Shown: piece by piece, positions 9,239 to 17,610 of the stretch
Layout: each line of letters begins with the position of its first letter
Position numbering within the stretch: the first letter of the stretch is position 1
Assembly (NCBI GenBank): GCA_902774335.1
Contig: CACYHW010000003.1
Location: forward strand, 1-64,000
Source of the DNA: an uncultured Bacteroidales bacterium
GTDB lineage: Bacteria > Bacteroidota > Bacteroidia > Bacteroidales > Bacteroidaceae
Length of the DNA: 64,000 bases
Reading direction: 5' to 3'
The notes under the pieces: model-generated
What the model was told of the DNA's origin: nothing
Databases searched by the model: none
What the model saw: the letters and a program-made list of their open reading frames with translations, nothing else
Made by a program: the position numbers and the translations under genes

Positions 9239-10758
9239 AGCACATTCCACAGTTTTGTGACGGTAAACATAACACCCTTGTTGTTTCCTATAAGATTGCC
9301 GCTGTCAAAATCCATGGATCCCGACAGGCTGAAGTTCCATCCATATGTTTCGAAGCCACGGTACGAGCACTCGAGCATGAGTGACGTGACACGCTCAACA
9401 TCCTTCAGAGGCGCTCCGTAACAGCCCCAATGGAGGGTTGTCGTAGCCAGCACGCGGTAGTCAATATCATCGGTTATACCGCCGTCCACACCCAGATGGA
9501 ACATCTGCACGCGGTTGCTGCGGAAGCGGTTGTCGCCCTCCTTGTTGTAGGCCGGCGATATAAGTACCGGATTACCCATAGCATAGCCCCAGTGGCTGTA
9601 TGACGAGTATATGCCATGATTGTACATGCCGTCACGGCCGTCAACCTCCTCAATCACGTACATACCGTCCGTGTTGCAGGACGCGCTGTGACAGATAGGA
9701 CCGCACAGACCGCGGGTGTTCATGAACTCGAACACAGCATTACGGAAGTACATGAAATTATCAGGGGCGTTCAACTCTATTCCGAACAGGCCGTCAAACC
9801 AGTTGCGGCGGAACCCGAAGAATATGAAATCCTTTTTACCCTCCATATCGTTCTTGTATTCGATACCGAGCATGGAGGAGTGGTCCTCGTAGAAGTGTTC
9901 ATAGTAGGCGCCGATGTGCCAGTCGTTCAGTTTGTAATCAAAATTCAGATGCCAGCTGCCCAGATTGTCGCCATCCTCGTTTCCCTGTTCCTCGACATGA
10001 TGGAACGGGAAGAGCACGGTCCAGTAGGCGTTGACATCGGAAGGAAGGCTCTTATCGGCCCCACCCTGATGACGCACGCCACCGAACATATTGTTCATCT
10101 CCAGCCCCAAAGTGACCTGCAGGGGGAACCTGCTCTGGTCGCCGAACCTTAAGAATGCGGACTTGCTATGGAACAGCACGCCGTCCACATAGTCCAGGTT
10201 ATTGTCGTGAGAGCTGCGCCATTTATCGTCAGTAAGACGTCCGTAGCCCAGGTGTCCCTTTACGGAAAACCAGCTCCCAAGGATAGGCACACGGACATAC
10301 TCGGGAATCCCCACCCTGACCTCGGGCACAGGCTTGCTGTTGCCGGACCAGGTGAGCGCACCGGAACTCAGATAACGGTTCCTGTCACCCCAGCGCTCCT
10401 TCATTCCGACGGACATACCCAGCCATCGGTAGTTCAGGTCCATATATAGCTGATGCAGCAGCAAGTCCCTTTCAAGACCCGCACCGAACCCCACATCGGC
10501 CCCATAGTCCAGGCCGAAGCCTCCGGACTGTTGAACGCTGCCCAGGGCGGCAAAAAGCATATATCCGTTGTTGTTATTTACCGAAGGGAGTCCCTGACGG
10601 TTCGATGTATGCCAGAACGGAGCATGTCTGCCTGTTCCGGCCAGACCGGCCGTCTGCAACCGGCAGACAAGGGAACGGCTCTCAGTCTGAGCCCACATTC
10701 CTGCCGGGATGAGCGCCAGAACCAGAAGCGTCAGTATCCGTCTGATATTATGTTTCAT
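9235..10758 (-). CDS. Wzi-family outer-membrane beta-barrel protein
   Basis: Capsule-assembly Wzi-like family of Bacteroidota, outer-membrane barrels thought to help attach surface polysaccharide. The 507-residue protein has a signal peptide ending near AGMWAQ, the typical N-terminal pattern GTGRHAPFWHTSNRQGLPS, and many alternating amphipathic strands ending in an aromatic-rich C-terminus (FTVTKLWNVL). The upstream TTG at 10761 is passed over for the ATG at 10758. No capsule biosynthesis genes lie nearby, so its polysaccharide partner is not apparent. It is coupled by ATGA overlap to the lipoprotein gene downstream. Confidence 0.8.
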   Translation of the reverse strand: MKHNIRRILTLLVLALIPAGMWAQTESRSLVCRLQTAGLAGTGRHAPFWHTSNRQGLPSVNNNNGYMLFAALGSVQQSGGFGLDYGADVGFGAGLERDLLLHQLYMDLNYRWLGMSVGMKERWGDRNRYLSSGALTWSGNSKPVPEVRVGIPEYVRVPILGSWFSVKGHLGYGRLTDDKWRSSHDNNLDYVDGVLFHSKSAFLRFGDQSRFPLQVTLGLEMNNMFGGVRHQGGADKSLPSDVNAYWTVLFPFHHVEEQGNEDGDNLGSWHLNFDYKLNDWHIGAYYEHFYEDHSSMLGIEYKNDMEGKKDFIFFGFRRNWFDGLFGIELNAPDNFMYFRNAVFEFMNTRGLCGPICHSASCNTDGMYVIEEVDGRDGMYNHGIYSSYSHWGYAMGNPVLISPAYNKEGDNRFRSNRVQMFHLGVDGGITDDIDYRVLATTTLHWGCYGAPLKDVERVTSLMLECSYRGFETYGWNFSLSGSMDFDSGNLIGNNKGVMFTVTKLWNVL

Positions 10759-10878
10759 CAATTACGCGCAGTGTCGTTATACCTGCAAAGATAATGGAAA
10801 AGCGCTTATGTGCACACATGTACAAAAGCAAAGAACGGCAACCTTACGGCTGCCGTCCTGTAGATTGATATCCCGGAA

Positions 10879-11238
10879 TCAGGCGTTAGCTCTCTTCTCA
10901 CGGATACGGGCCTTCTTACCTGTGAGGTTACGCAGGTAGTAAAGCTTAGCGCGACGCACCTTACCGATCTTGTTGACCTCGATGCTGTCGATAGCCGGTG
11001 AGCTGATGGGGAAGATACGCTCTACACCAACGGTGCCAGACATCTTACGAACAGTGAAACGACGGTTGTCACCGTGTCCGCTGATCTTGATTACTACACC
11101 ACGATAGAGCTGGATACGCTCCTTGTTACCCTCGATGATACGGTATGCTACTGTTACGGTGTCACCAGACTTGAATGCGGGGAACTTACCCTCATTACCG
11201 GTAGCAAATGCCTGTTCTGCAATTTTGATTAAATCCAT
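10879..11238 (-). CDS. rplS: 50S ribosomal protein L19
   Basis: L19 at the 30S-50S interface. The 119-residue protein contains [20 protein letters not shown], the RVERIFP-type motif ([18 protein letters not shown]) and [20 protein letters not shown]. It has its own canonical promoter and an unusually long leader of about 75 nt for this genome. Confidence 0.96.
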   Translation of the reverse strand: MDLIKIAEQAFATGNEGKFPAFKSGDTVTVAYRIIEGNKERIQLYRGVVIKISGHGDNRRFTVRKMSGTVGVERIFPISSPAIDSIEVNKIGKVRRAKLYYLRNLTGKKARIREKRANA

Positions 11239-11321
11239 TGTTCTGGAAATTTCAATGTTTCGTATACGCTAGAGCGACATACCAAGTTACTCTTCCTTGA
11301 CAGCGATCGCATAAAGCGGCG

Positions 11322-11352
11322 CAAAGATACTATAAATTTCTTTTTGAGCAAA
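11322..11352 (-). promoter_or_regulatory. Canonical promoter of rplS
   Basis: On the minus strand TTTG (11352-11349), a 19-bp spacer and TATCTTTG (11329-11322) match the full Bacteroidota -33/-7 consensus. It begins immediately after the stop of the upstream PorT-like gene. Confidence 0.8.
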
Positions 11353-11357
11353 ATAAA

Positions 11358-12107
11358 TTACTCAAAATAGAGAGTCAGCACTATCATGGCACTCTGAGCC
11401 TTGTCCAGCGACTGGCTGTATTTGAGTAGTAAGGGATCGGTCAGATCCGTTCGTTTGCTTTCAAGAATGTTCTTAAGGCCGAAGCAGAACTTGAGTTCCG
11501 GGATCATCTTGAAGAAGGGATAATATAGGTCCAGACCCATTCCCACCTCGAGCATAAGGTCGGACGACTTGACCAGCAGCTCCTTTCCTTTCTTTACTGT
11601 AAGGTCAAACACCGGAGCAACACCCGCGACAACATATGGACGGTAGTTGTTGAAACGCTCGGCGCTTATCTTGAAGTCCAGGGGGAAAGAGAGCAGCGTG
11701 GATTTGAGATACTGCTCCACCACCTTACCGGAGCGCTGTTCCTTGAACACCACCTTCTTGTCGCCGAAGTGCATGGTGGGGATAAGCCTGACCGACAGCC
11801 ATTCGTTGGCCTTGAGTTCGCCCAACACGCCTACACTGAATCCGGGTATGTATTCGGGAACATCGCCATACCAGTATTCGGCCGAACCCGCCGAGTTGAT
11901 GTAGGGAAGTCCGTTATTGGCCAGGCGCAGGTCCTGGATATTGAAGCCCACCAGGAATCCGTAATGCCACACCCTGTCATCCAGATAGGGACGGTTCTGT
12001 ATCTTGCGTTCCTGCGCAAAGAGACGGCCCGCACCCATGGAGGGTACGAGCAGCAGGAGAACAACGGCTACAAAGGCCGCTCTGAGTGTGCTACGGTTCA
12101 GAGTCAT
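11358..12107 (-). CDS. porT: PorT-like outer-membrane beta-barrel protein (type IX secretion)
   Basis: A 249-residue protein with an N-terminal signal peptide (cleavage near GRLFAQ), then an eight-strand type barrel pattern: YGFLVGFNIQDLRLANNG, GVLGELKANEWLSVRLIPTMHFG, and a late region matching PorT/SprT (FNNYRPYVVAGVAPVFDL, ELKFCFGLKNILES, ALLTLYFE-like end). PorT is an outer-membrane component required for the type IX secretion system. Length is close to P. gingivalis PorT as I recall it. It is consistent with sprA at 37.7 kb and T9SS cargo at 50-52 kb. A generic outer-membrane porin-family protein is the alternative. Confidence 0.78.
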   Translation of the reverse strand: MTLNRSTLRAAFVAVVLLLLVPSMGAGRLFAQERKIQNRPYLDDRVWHYGFLVGFNIQDLRLANNGLPYINSAGSAEYWYGDVPEYIPGFSVGVLGELKANEWLSVRLIPTMHFGDKKVVFKEQRSGKVVEQYLKSTLLSFPLDFKISAERFNNYRPYVVAGVAPVFDLTVKKGKELLVKSSDLMLEVGMGLDLYYPFFKMIPELKFCFGLKNILESKRTDLTDPLLLKYSQSLDKAQSAMIVLTLYFE

Positions 12108-12157
12108 CGGTATAAAAACGATGAAAAGGGCAAGTTATTGTAAAAAGTAACTCTCCA

Positions 12158-12189
12158 TTTGGCAGAGTACCTAAAAGTGTGTATTTTTG
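12158..12189 (+). promoter_or_regulatory. Canonical promoter of the ferredoxin gene
   Basis: TTTG (12158-12161), a 20-bp spacer and TATTTTTG (12182-12189) match the full -33/-7 consensus, 31 bp upstream of the ferredoxin start. Confidence 0.8.
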
Positions 12190-12220
12190 CACCGCACAAA
12201 CCTAAAAAACATTTATCATT

Positions 12221-12391
12221 ATGGCATACGTTATTGGTGACGACTGCATCGCATGCGGAACTTGCATCGATGAGTGCCCGTCAGAGGCTATCTCAGAGGG
12301 CGATAAGTACTCAATCAACCCTGATCTGTGCGTAGACTGCGGCACTTGCGCCGGTGTCTGCCCTTCAGAGGCTATCCATCCGGGAGAATAA
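12221..12391 (+). CDS. Small 2[4Fe-4S] ferredoxin
   Basis: A 56-residue clostridial-type ferredoxin reading MAYVIGDDCIACGTCIDECP, with a second cluster motif CVDCGTCAGVCP and a short acidic C-terminus. Both CxxCxxCxxxCP motifs are intact, so it should carry two [4Fe-4S] clusters and serve low-potential electron transfer in anaerobic metabolism (for example with pyruvate:ferredoxin oxidoreductase). It is monocistronic, with a canonical promoter upstream and a strong terminator shared with aspC downstream. Confidence 0.95.
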   Translation: MAYVIGDDCIACGTCIDECPSEAISEGDKYSINPDLCVDCGTCAGVCPSEAIHPGE

Positions 12392-12407
12392 TCCGGAAGG
12401 AAGACAA

Positions 12408-12447
12408 AATAAAAGCGGGGGTCCCGAAAGGAACCCCCGCTTTTATT
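12408..12447. terminator. Bidirectional terminator between ferredoxin and aminotransferase genes
   Basis: An 11-bp perfect stem (12411-12421 with 12434-12444) extends into a partly paired loop and is flanked by A- and T-runs on either side. Confidence 0.9.
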
Positions 12448-12458
12448 GTATCGGCCGT

Positions 12459-13649
12459 TTACTTGAGGTTGGCAAGAGCCACCTTGATGCGGCGGAAAGC
12501 CTCGATAATCTTATCCTCGCTGGTAGCGTAGCTGAAACGGATGCACTCAGGTGAGCCGAATGCGGTACCGCCTACTGTAGCCACGTGTCCTACCTCAAGC
12601 AGGTACATAGCCAGGTCCTCGGCGCTGTTGATTACCTTGTCACCGTAACGCTTGCCGAAGTATGAATCGCACTTGGGGAACAGGTAGAAGGCACCCTGAG
12701 GATTGTTAACCTCGAAGCCGGGAATCTCCTTGGCCAGAGATACAATCAGGTCGCGGCGCTTCTGGAACACCTGGCGCATCTTCTCCACATCGTCCTGCGG
12801 GCCGTCAAAAGCCACCTGGGCAGCCTTCTGGGCAACAGAGCAGGTACCGCTGGTGTACTGACCCTGCAGCTTATTGCAAGCCTTTACGAGCCAATCGGGA
12901 CCGGCCATGAAACCTATACGCCATCCGGTCATTGCATAAGCCTTGGATACACCGTTGATGACAGCGATGCGGTCCTTGTCCACAAACTGGGCCAGGCTCT
13001 GGTGACCACCTATAAAGTTAATGTGCTCGTATATCTCATCGGACACGATAAACACATCGGGATACTTGTTAAGAACCTTGGCGATAGCCTCCAGCTCATC
13101 CTTGCTGTAAACCGAACCGGTAGGATTCGAGGGTGAGCAGATCATGATAGCCTTGGTCTTGGGAGTGATGGCAGCCTCAATCTGGGCGGGTGTAACCTTG
13201 AAGTCCTGGTCGATACCGGCCTTGATTACAACGGGAACGCCGCCGGCCAGCTTAACCATCTCAGGGTAGCTTACCCAGCAGGGTGAAGGCAGAAGAACCT
13301 CGTCGCCGGGGTTTACAACAGCCATGATCACGTTGCAGAGTGACTGCTTGGCACCTGTTGATACGAGAATCTGGGTAGGCTCGTAGTTGAGGTTGTTCTC
13401 ACGCTTGAGCTTGTCGCTGCATGCCTTGCGCAGCCACATGTAACCCGGAACGGGAGAATACTTGGAGAAGTTCTGCTCAACTGCCTCGATAGCAGCCTTC
13501 TTAACGTAATCGGGAGTGTTGAAGTCGGGCTCGCCCACGCTCATGTTAACTACATCGACACCCTGTGCCGAAAGTTCATTGCTCTTCTGCAGCATAGCGA
13601 AAGTAGCCGATGCCGCAAGTCTGTTGACTCGATCTGAAATTTGTGCCAT
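12459..13649 (-). CDS. aspC: Pyridoxal-phosphate aspartate aminotransferase (class I)
   Basis: PLP-dependent fold-type I aminotransferase, best matched to bacterial aspartate aminotransferase subfamily Ib. The 396-residue protein has the MSVGEPDFNTPDYVK N-terminal loop, STGAKQSLCN phosphate-binding region, NPTGSVYSKDEL, the SDEIYEHI aspartate, the Schiff-base lysine in GVSKAYAMTGWRIGF, and the C-terminal arginine in CIRFSYATS that binds the substrate carboxylate. It lies 1 bp after the upstream permease gene, so the two are probably co-transcribed. Substrate range (aspartate versus aromatic amino acids or prephenate) cannot be set from sequence. Confidence 0.88.
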   Translation of the reverse strand: MAQISDRVNRLAASATFAMLQKSNELSAQGVDVVNMSVGEPDFNTPDYVKKAAIEAVEQNFSKYSPVPGYMWLRKACSDKLKRENNLNYEPTQILVSTGAKQSLCNVIMAVVNPGDEVLLPSPCWVSYPEMVKLAGGVPVVIKAGIDQDFKVTPAQIEAAITPKTKAIMICSPSNPTGSVYSKDELEAIAKVLNKYPDVFIVSDEIYEHINFIGGHQSLAQFVDKDRIAVINGVSKAYAMTGWRIGFMAGPDWLVKACNKLQGQYTSGTCSVAQKAAQVAFDGPQDDVEKMRQVFQKRRDLIVSLAKEIPGFEVNNPQGAFYLFPKCDSYFGKRYGDKVINSAEDLAMYLLEVGHVATVGGTAFGSPECIRFSYATSEDKIIEAFRRIKVALANLK

Positions 13650-13650
13650 T

Positions 13651-15534
13651 CTATTTATTGTTGTTTGTTATATATTCAATCAAATTGTCGGCCACCTGTG
13701 CCGTCTTTACCATCTGACGCTTGAGCTTACGTGTAAAGAGCCATGCACGGAGTTCGAACAGGAGTCCGATGGGGAAGATTATTCCCACCATCCTGTCGGC
13801 CCACGTACGGGCAAACGGGGGCTGTACGCCGTGGCTCTGAAGCAGCGGGAATCCGTTGAGCATGTCAAGCTCCACCCTGTCGCGGCTGTTACCCAGCTCC
13901 GAAACCAGCACCTCAAGCTCGTCGCTGAGCTCGGTCAAGCGGGCCGAATCCACGCTGCCGAAGAAAAGCTTGCGGTAGTCGGGTACCGAATTGAGCAGGG
14001 CCGAATTCTCCAGCTCCACACTCATGCGCTTTATGTCGTTGAGCGACCTTACGCACTTGTCCCTGTCGGGATCGTCAATCACCACATCCTTACGTACGAT
14101 ATTGCGGTTGACCTTGGTTCCGAACCAGTATCTGAAGAACTCAATTATCACATCCCACTGGAACAGCGTGGAGTCGCCGTTGGCCTTGACCGTGAAGAAG
14201 ACGCTCAAAGGCGAGAGGACCATGACGCTGAACCAGCATCCCACTATACTCCACTCGCCCTCTCGGTACATCTTCTCGCCCGATACCGACGTAATATAGA
14301 AGAGTATAAAGGTAAACACCGACACAATGACCGGGACACCCAGACCGCCCTTGCGGATGATTGCACCCAGAGGAGCACCGATAAAGAAGAATATCAGCAC
14401 CGACAGGGCGTTTGTAATCTTTTTCATCCACTCTATCCAGTGACGGCGTATGCTCTTGTCCTGATAATACATATTGGTGCTCTTGATAGCCAGGTCACTT
14501 GCCTGCGTCTGTATCCTGGAGCGCATGGCAGCCTTTATATCCACCTGCCTGTTACGGCTTGAAACCGCATAGACACTGTCGGCGTTGATATAGAGAACAC
14601 CCATGTTATTGTATGCCAGGGAGTCCGATTTCTGATAACGGAAGGTAGCCAGAGCGGTGGATCTGTACTCATCCAGGTTACCCAGTCCTATGCTGTCCTG
14701 ATTCAGGGAGAGCGAATCGATGGTAAGCTTGATCTCGTTCATGTTCTTACTCATGGCCTGCGAGCCCACCAGTCCGTCGGGAGCCTCTTTCATGCCCGAG
14801 TTGAACTCCAGCAGGATATGCTTTTCGCGGAATCCCTCGCGACGGTAGGGCTTACCGTTGCTCTCTATATCCGTCTCCTGGGTGAACCAGAATCCGCTGA
14901 ACAAGTGCAGGTAGAGATGCTGTTTATCGGCCGTAGTCTCCATATAGCCCGAATCGGCCACAATCACGCTCAGGTTCTCGTATCCTTTACGGTGATCGTA
15001 GATTGTGACATCATACAGGTTTCCGTTACTGAAGTCCTTATGCTTGACATACATGTTGAAGCCCTGGATCTGGTTATAGAACACTCCCTCCGGAATATCC
15101 AGTTCAGGGTTCTTCTCGTTGATGGAGTAGATTATGGAGTAGAGGTTCTTGGCAGCCTTGGGCACCGTGACGTTCTGGAAGTAGAACGATACGCCCGCCA
15201 GGAAGATGGAGAACACCATTACCGGACGCATGATGCGCAGCAGCGGGATACCGGCCGTTTTCATGGCCAGCAACTCCAGACGCTCTCCAAAGTTACCGAA
15301 GGTAATGAGCGACGCCATGAGCACAGCCAGAGGCAGTGCCTGCGGAACAAGCGTGAGAGCGAACTCCCAGAAAAATTTGGCCAGGAAAGAAAAGTTGAGA
15401 CCCTTTCCCACTATATCCTCGGCATAACGCCAAAGGACATTCATGAGGAGCACAAAAAGACAGATGGCAAACGCTGCCACAAAAAGCAGCAGGAAGCTCT
15501 TGAGAATAAATATATCCAGTCTTTTAGGCCTCAT
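13651..15534 (-). CDS. LptF/LptG-family permease (lipopolysaccharide export)
   Basis: Inner-membrane permease of the YjgP/YjgQ family that, with LptB2, drives lipopolysaccharide transport. It has N-terminal helices (KSFLLLFVAAFAICLFVLLMN and a following VPQALPLAVLMASLITFGN), a large periplasmic beta-jellyroll middle (about residues 110-350), and C-terminal helices around ALSVLIFFFIGAPLGAIIRKGGLG, a family hallmark. At about 627 residues it is longer than enterobacterial LptF/G (about 360), as usual in Bacteroidota; the extra C-terminal part is cytosolic. F versus G cannot be told. Start 15534 is preferred over 15546, which would leave almost no leader after a TACCTTCG -7-like element. Confidence 0.85.
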   Translation of the reverse strand: MRPKRLDIFILKSFLLLFVAAFAICLFVLLMNVLWRYAEDIVGKGLNFSFLAKFFWEFALTLVPQALPLAVLMASLITFGNFGERLELLAMKTAGIPLLRIMRPVMVFSIFLAGVSFYFQNVTVPKAAKNLYSIIYSINEKNPELDIPEGVFYNQIQGFNMYVKHKDFSNGNLYDVTIYDHRKGYENLSVIVADSGYMETTADKQHLYLHLFSGFWFTQETDIESNGKPYRREGFREKHILLEFNSGMKEAPDGLVGSQAMSKNMNEIKLTIDSLSLNQDSIGLGNLDEYRSTALATFRYQKSDSLAYNNMGVLYINADSVYAVSSRNRQVDIKAAMRSRIQTQASDLAIKSTNMYYQDKSIRRHWIEWMKKITNALSVLIFFFIGAPLGAIIRKGGLGVPVIVSVFTFILFYITSVSGEKMYREGEWSIVGCWFSVMVLSPLSVFFTVKANGDSTLFQWDVIIEFFRYWFGTKVNRNIVRKDVVIDDPDRDKCVRSLNDIKRMSVELENSALLNSVPDYRKLFFGSVDSARLTELSDELEVLVSELGNSRDRVELDMLNGFPLLQSHGVQPPFARTWADRMVGIIFPIGLLFELRAWLFTRKLKRQMVKTAQVADNLIEYITNNNK

Positions 15535-15615
15535 TAAAACGTGCATTTTTTTCCAAACTGCGAAGGTACGAAAAAAAACGCATGTTATTTGACCAGTTAG
15601 GATTATTTCATGATT

Positions 15616-16017
15616 CTACAGGCCACATCGATGCAGAGCGTCGATTGAGGTATCCCAGAGACTGCGCACATCATCCTCGTCGTCCGAATCGGCAAAATCA
15701 GTGATCTCCAGCGAGTAGTTTGATGTCAGGTCATTCTTGAGTATTCGCAGTTCAAAATATGTTCCGGGCTCCTCGTCCAGCCAGTGGAAACGAACATATG
15801 TGTTCTGTCTACAGTTGATGAGCTCAGCAACGCGCGACTCTTGCTTTCCCCATATGAAACTGAAATTCTTACCGTCCGATGTCACATCATCGGCAAACCA
15901 TGAGGTCAAGCCCGGAGCAGTGGCTATCGCGTCCCAAATCATAGGTATTGACTGCGAACTCAATACATATTCCAGAACGACCTTGGTCTTGGTTGGTATA
16001 TTTTTATCTGTAGCCAT
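15616..16017 (-). CDS. START-like domain protein (AHSA1/SRPBCC fold)
   Basis: A 134-residue protein of the START-like/SRPBCC fold: an N-terminal beta strand (TKVVLEYVLSSQSIPMIWDAI), the helix-grip pattern GLTSWFADDV and a long C-terminal amphipathic helix (VRSLWDTSIDALHRCG). Such proteins bind hydrophobic ligands or act as co-chaperones; no specific role is known to me. An upstream TTG at 16035 was rejected in favour of the ATG at 16017. It lies next to the Lpt permease on the same strand. Confidence 0.75.
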   Translation of the reverse strand: MATDKNIPTKTKVVLEYVLSSQSIPMIWDAIATAPGLTSWFADDVTSDGKNFSFIWGKQESRVAELINCRQNTYVRFHWLDEEPGTYFELRILKNDLTSNYSLEITDFADSDDEDDVRSLWDTSIDALHRCGL

Positions 16018-16155
16018 AGCATTATGTTTTTTCAATAGCGGTACCGGAATACTCCGCCCAGGTCCCGCCTAGGTTCTAATGCAAAGAAATATTAAAATCT
16101 TTTAATTTCCAAATGAATGGAAGACAAATTTCTAACAAAAATATGCAGATAAAAT

Positions 16156-16187
16156 GTTGCAGGTATCAAAAATGAGCATTACCTTTG
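16156..16187 (+). promoter_or_regulatory. Promoter of the tRNA-Met gene
   Basis: TACCTTTG (16180-16187) is a perfect TAnnTTTG, with GTTG (16156-16159) 20 bp upstream as a one-mismatch -33. The tRNA 5' end lies 20 bp downstream. Confidence 0.65.
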
Positions 16188-16206
16188 CACCCGCTTATCA
16201 AGCGAT

Positions 16207-16280
16207 GGCGGGATAGCTCAGCTGGTTAGAGCGCATGATTCATAATCATGAGGTCCCCGGTTCAATCCCGGGTCCCGCTA
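16207..16280 (+). tRNA. tRNA-Met (anticodon CAT)
   Basis: A 74-nt cloverleaf: the acceptor stem begins GGCGGGA and pairs with TCCCGCT (one G-U at the end), followed by discriminator A. The D-arm is GCTCAGCTGGTTAGAGC, the anticodon loop TTCATAA with CAT, and the T-arm CCCGG-TTCAATC-CCGGG. Elongator Met is favoured by the overall sequence; a lysidine-modified tRNA-Ile(CAT) cannot be formally excluded. No CCA is encoded, consistent with a need for the cca gene at 46.7 kb. Confidence 0.93.
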
Positions 16281-16288
16281 CAAAAAAT

Positions 16289-16313
16289 GGAGGTCGTTCG
16301 GCCTCCTTTTTTT
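16289..16313 (+). terminator. Terminator after tRNA-Met
   Basis: A GGAGG/CCTCC-based hairpin (16289-16306) with a GTTC-type loop is followed by seven T residues. Confidence 0.85.
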
Positions 16314-16335
16314 GTAGCGGGACCCGGGATTGAAC
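16308..16335 (-). repeat. Inverted 28-bp copy of the tRNA-Met 3' end
   Basis: The reverse complement of 16308-16335 is identical over 28 bases to 16260-16287, that is, the T-loop to the 3' end of the tRNA plus the A-run after it. The tRNA terminator sits between the arms. This may be the trace of an element that integrated into the tRNA, or a local inverted duplication. Confidence 0.85.
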
Positions 16336-16368
16336 GTTAGAAGAAGGGGTCGACCCCCTTCTTCTAAC
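16336..16368. repeat. 33-bp near-perfect palindrome next to the tRNA copy
   Basis: Arms of 14 bp (16336-16349 and 16355-16368) surround a 5-base centre containing TCGA. It abuts the inverted tRNA copy. Further short hairpins follow (around 16401-16413). The rest of 16281-16590 holds no gene that I can support. Confidence 0.7.
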
Positions 16369-16538
16369 TAAACCTTCTTTTAGTTTGCTATGCAAACGCG
16401 CTCCCTTCGGGAGCTTGGCGGCCCTCCGGGTCCGCGGTCTCGCTCCAGGCATTCGCTCGCTCCAATAGGTTTGAACCTGCGTATTTATGTTACTTGCGTA
16501 TTTATAATTTATTATGGTGTTGGTATTGGGAAAAAGTG

Positions 16539-16546
16539 TAATTTTG
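16539..16546 (+). promoter_or_regulatory. Candidate -7 element of pta-ackA
   Basis: TAATTTTG is a perfect TAnnTTTG 44 bp upstream of the pta start. No TTTG is present at the usual -33 distance. Confidence 0.5.
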
Positions 16547-16590
16547 TGGTGCTTTTGCTAAGTGGAGATTACAATTTAATATATATCGCT

Positions 16591-17604
16591 ATGGAATTAA
16601 TAGAGCAGATTATTGCGCGTGCCAAGGAGAATAAGCAGCGCATTGTGTTGCCCGAAGGTACCGAGGAGCGTACTCTTAAGGCAGCCGACAGGGTTCTGGC
16701 CGACGGTGTGGCAGACCTTGTTATCATAGGTAACAAACAGGAGATAGAGGGACTCGCAGCCCAGTGGGGACTCAAGAACATCTCAAAGGCCACAATCATC
16801 GACCCTGAGAACAACCCCAAGAAGGACGAGTACGCCAACCTGCTGTTCGAGCTGCGCAAGAACAAGGGCATGACAATCGAGGAGGCTCAGAAGAAGGTGC
16901 TCGATCCTCTTTACCTGGGATGCCTCATCATCAAGAGCGGCGATGCCGACGGTCAGCTGGCCGGTGCCCGCAACACCACAGGCAACGTACTCCGCCCTGC
17001 TCTCCAGATAATCAAGACCGCCCCCGGCATATCAGTTGTATCGGGCGCTTTCATCATGCTCACCAAGACCCCGCAGTACGGTGAGAACGGTATCATGGTA
17101 TTTGCAGACTGCGCCGTAACTCCGGTGCCCGATGCAGACCAGCTGGCTCAGATTGCAGTTGCATCGGCCGGAACCGCAACAGCTGTTGCAGGATTCGCCG
17201 AGCCCCGCGTAGCCATGCTCAGTTTCTCAACCAAGGGTTCAGCCAAGCATGAGGTAGTAGACAAGGTTACCACAGCCCTTCAGAAGGCCAAGGAGCTTGC
17301 TCCCGACCTCAAGATTGACGGTGAACTCCAGGCCGATGCAGCCATCGTACCCTCTGTAGGTGCCAGCAAGGCTCCCGGATCGGAGATTGCAGGTAAGGCC
17401 AACGTACTTGTATTCCCCAACCTCGAGGTTGGAAACATAGCTTACAAGCTGGTTCAGCGCATCGGTAACGCCGAGGCCATCGGCCCTATCCTTCAGGGTA
17501 TAGCACGTCCCGTGAACGACCTTTCACGCGGCTGCTCAGTAGACGACGTTTATAAAATGATTGCAGTTACCGCCAACCAGGCTATGGCTGCCAAAAAAGC
17601 ATAA
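16591..17604 (+). CDS. pta: Phosphate acetyltransferase
   Basis: Interconverts acetyl-CoA and acetyl phosphate; with AckA it makes ATP and acetate. The 337-residue short-form Pta begins [29 protein letters not shown] and contains [20 protein letters not shown] and the [11 protein letters not shown] substrate loop. It lacks the N-terminal DRTGG/CobB-like domain of the long enterobacterial enzyme. Start at 16591 is chosen because upstream in-frame codons run through tRNA-flank repeats and the promoter. It lies 6 bp before ackA. Confidence 0.95.
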   Translation: MELIEQIIARAKENKQRIVLPEGTEERTLKAADRVLADGVADLVIIGNKQEIEGLAAQWGLKNISKATIIDPENNPKKDEYANLLFELRKNKGMTIEEAQKKVLDPLYLGCLIIKSGDADGQLAGARNTTGNVLRPALQIIKTAPGISVVSGAFIMLTKTPQYGENGIMVFADCAVTPVPDADQLAQIAVASAGTATAVAGFAEPRVAMLSFSTKGSAKHEVVDKVTTALQKAKELAPDLKIDGELQADAAIVPSVGASKAPGSEIAGKANVLVFPNLEVGNIAYKLVQRIGNAEAIGPILQGIARPVNDLSRGCSVDDVYKMIAVTANQAMAAKKA

Positions 17605-17610
17605 CCAAAC

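Noticed and set aside
13516-14562. Plus-strand 348-residue open frame inside the permease gene region
   Set aside because: Shadow of the strong minus-strand Lpt permease and aminotransferase genes; rich in His/Arg/Leu with no family pattern.
16246-16452. Minus-strand open frame of 68 residues across the tRNA and its inverted copy (ending VAGPGIEPGTS)
   Set aside because: It is antisense to the tRNA-Met gene and made of repeat and hairpin sequence; this ending is a familiar false protein from tRNA antisense reads.
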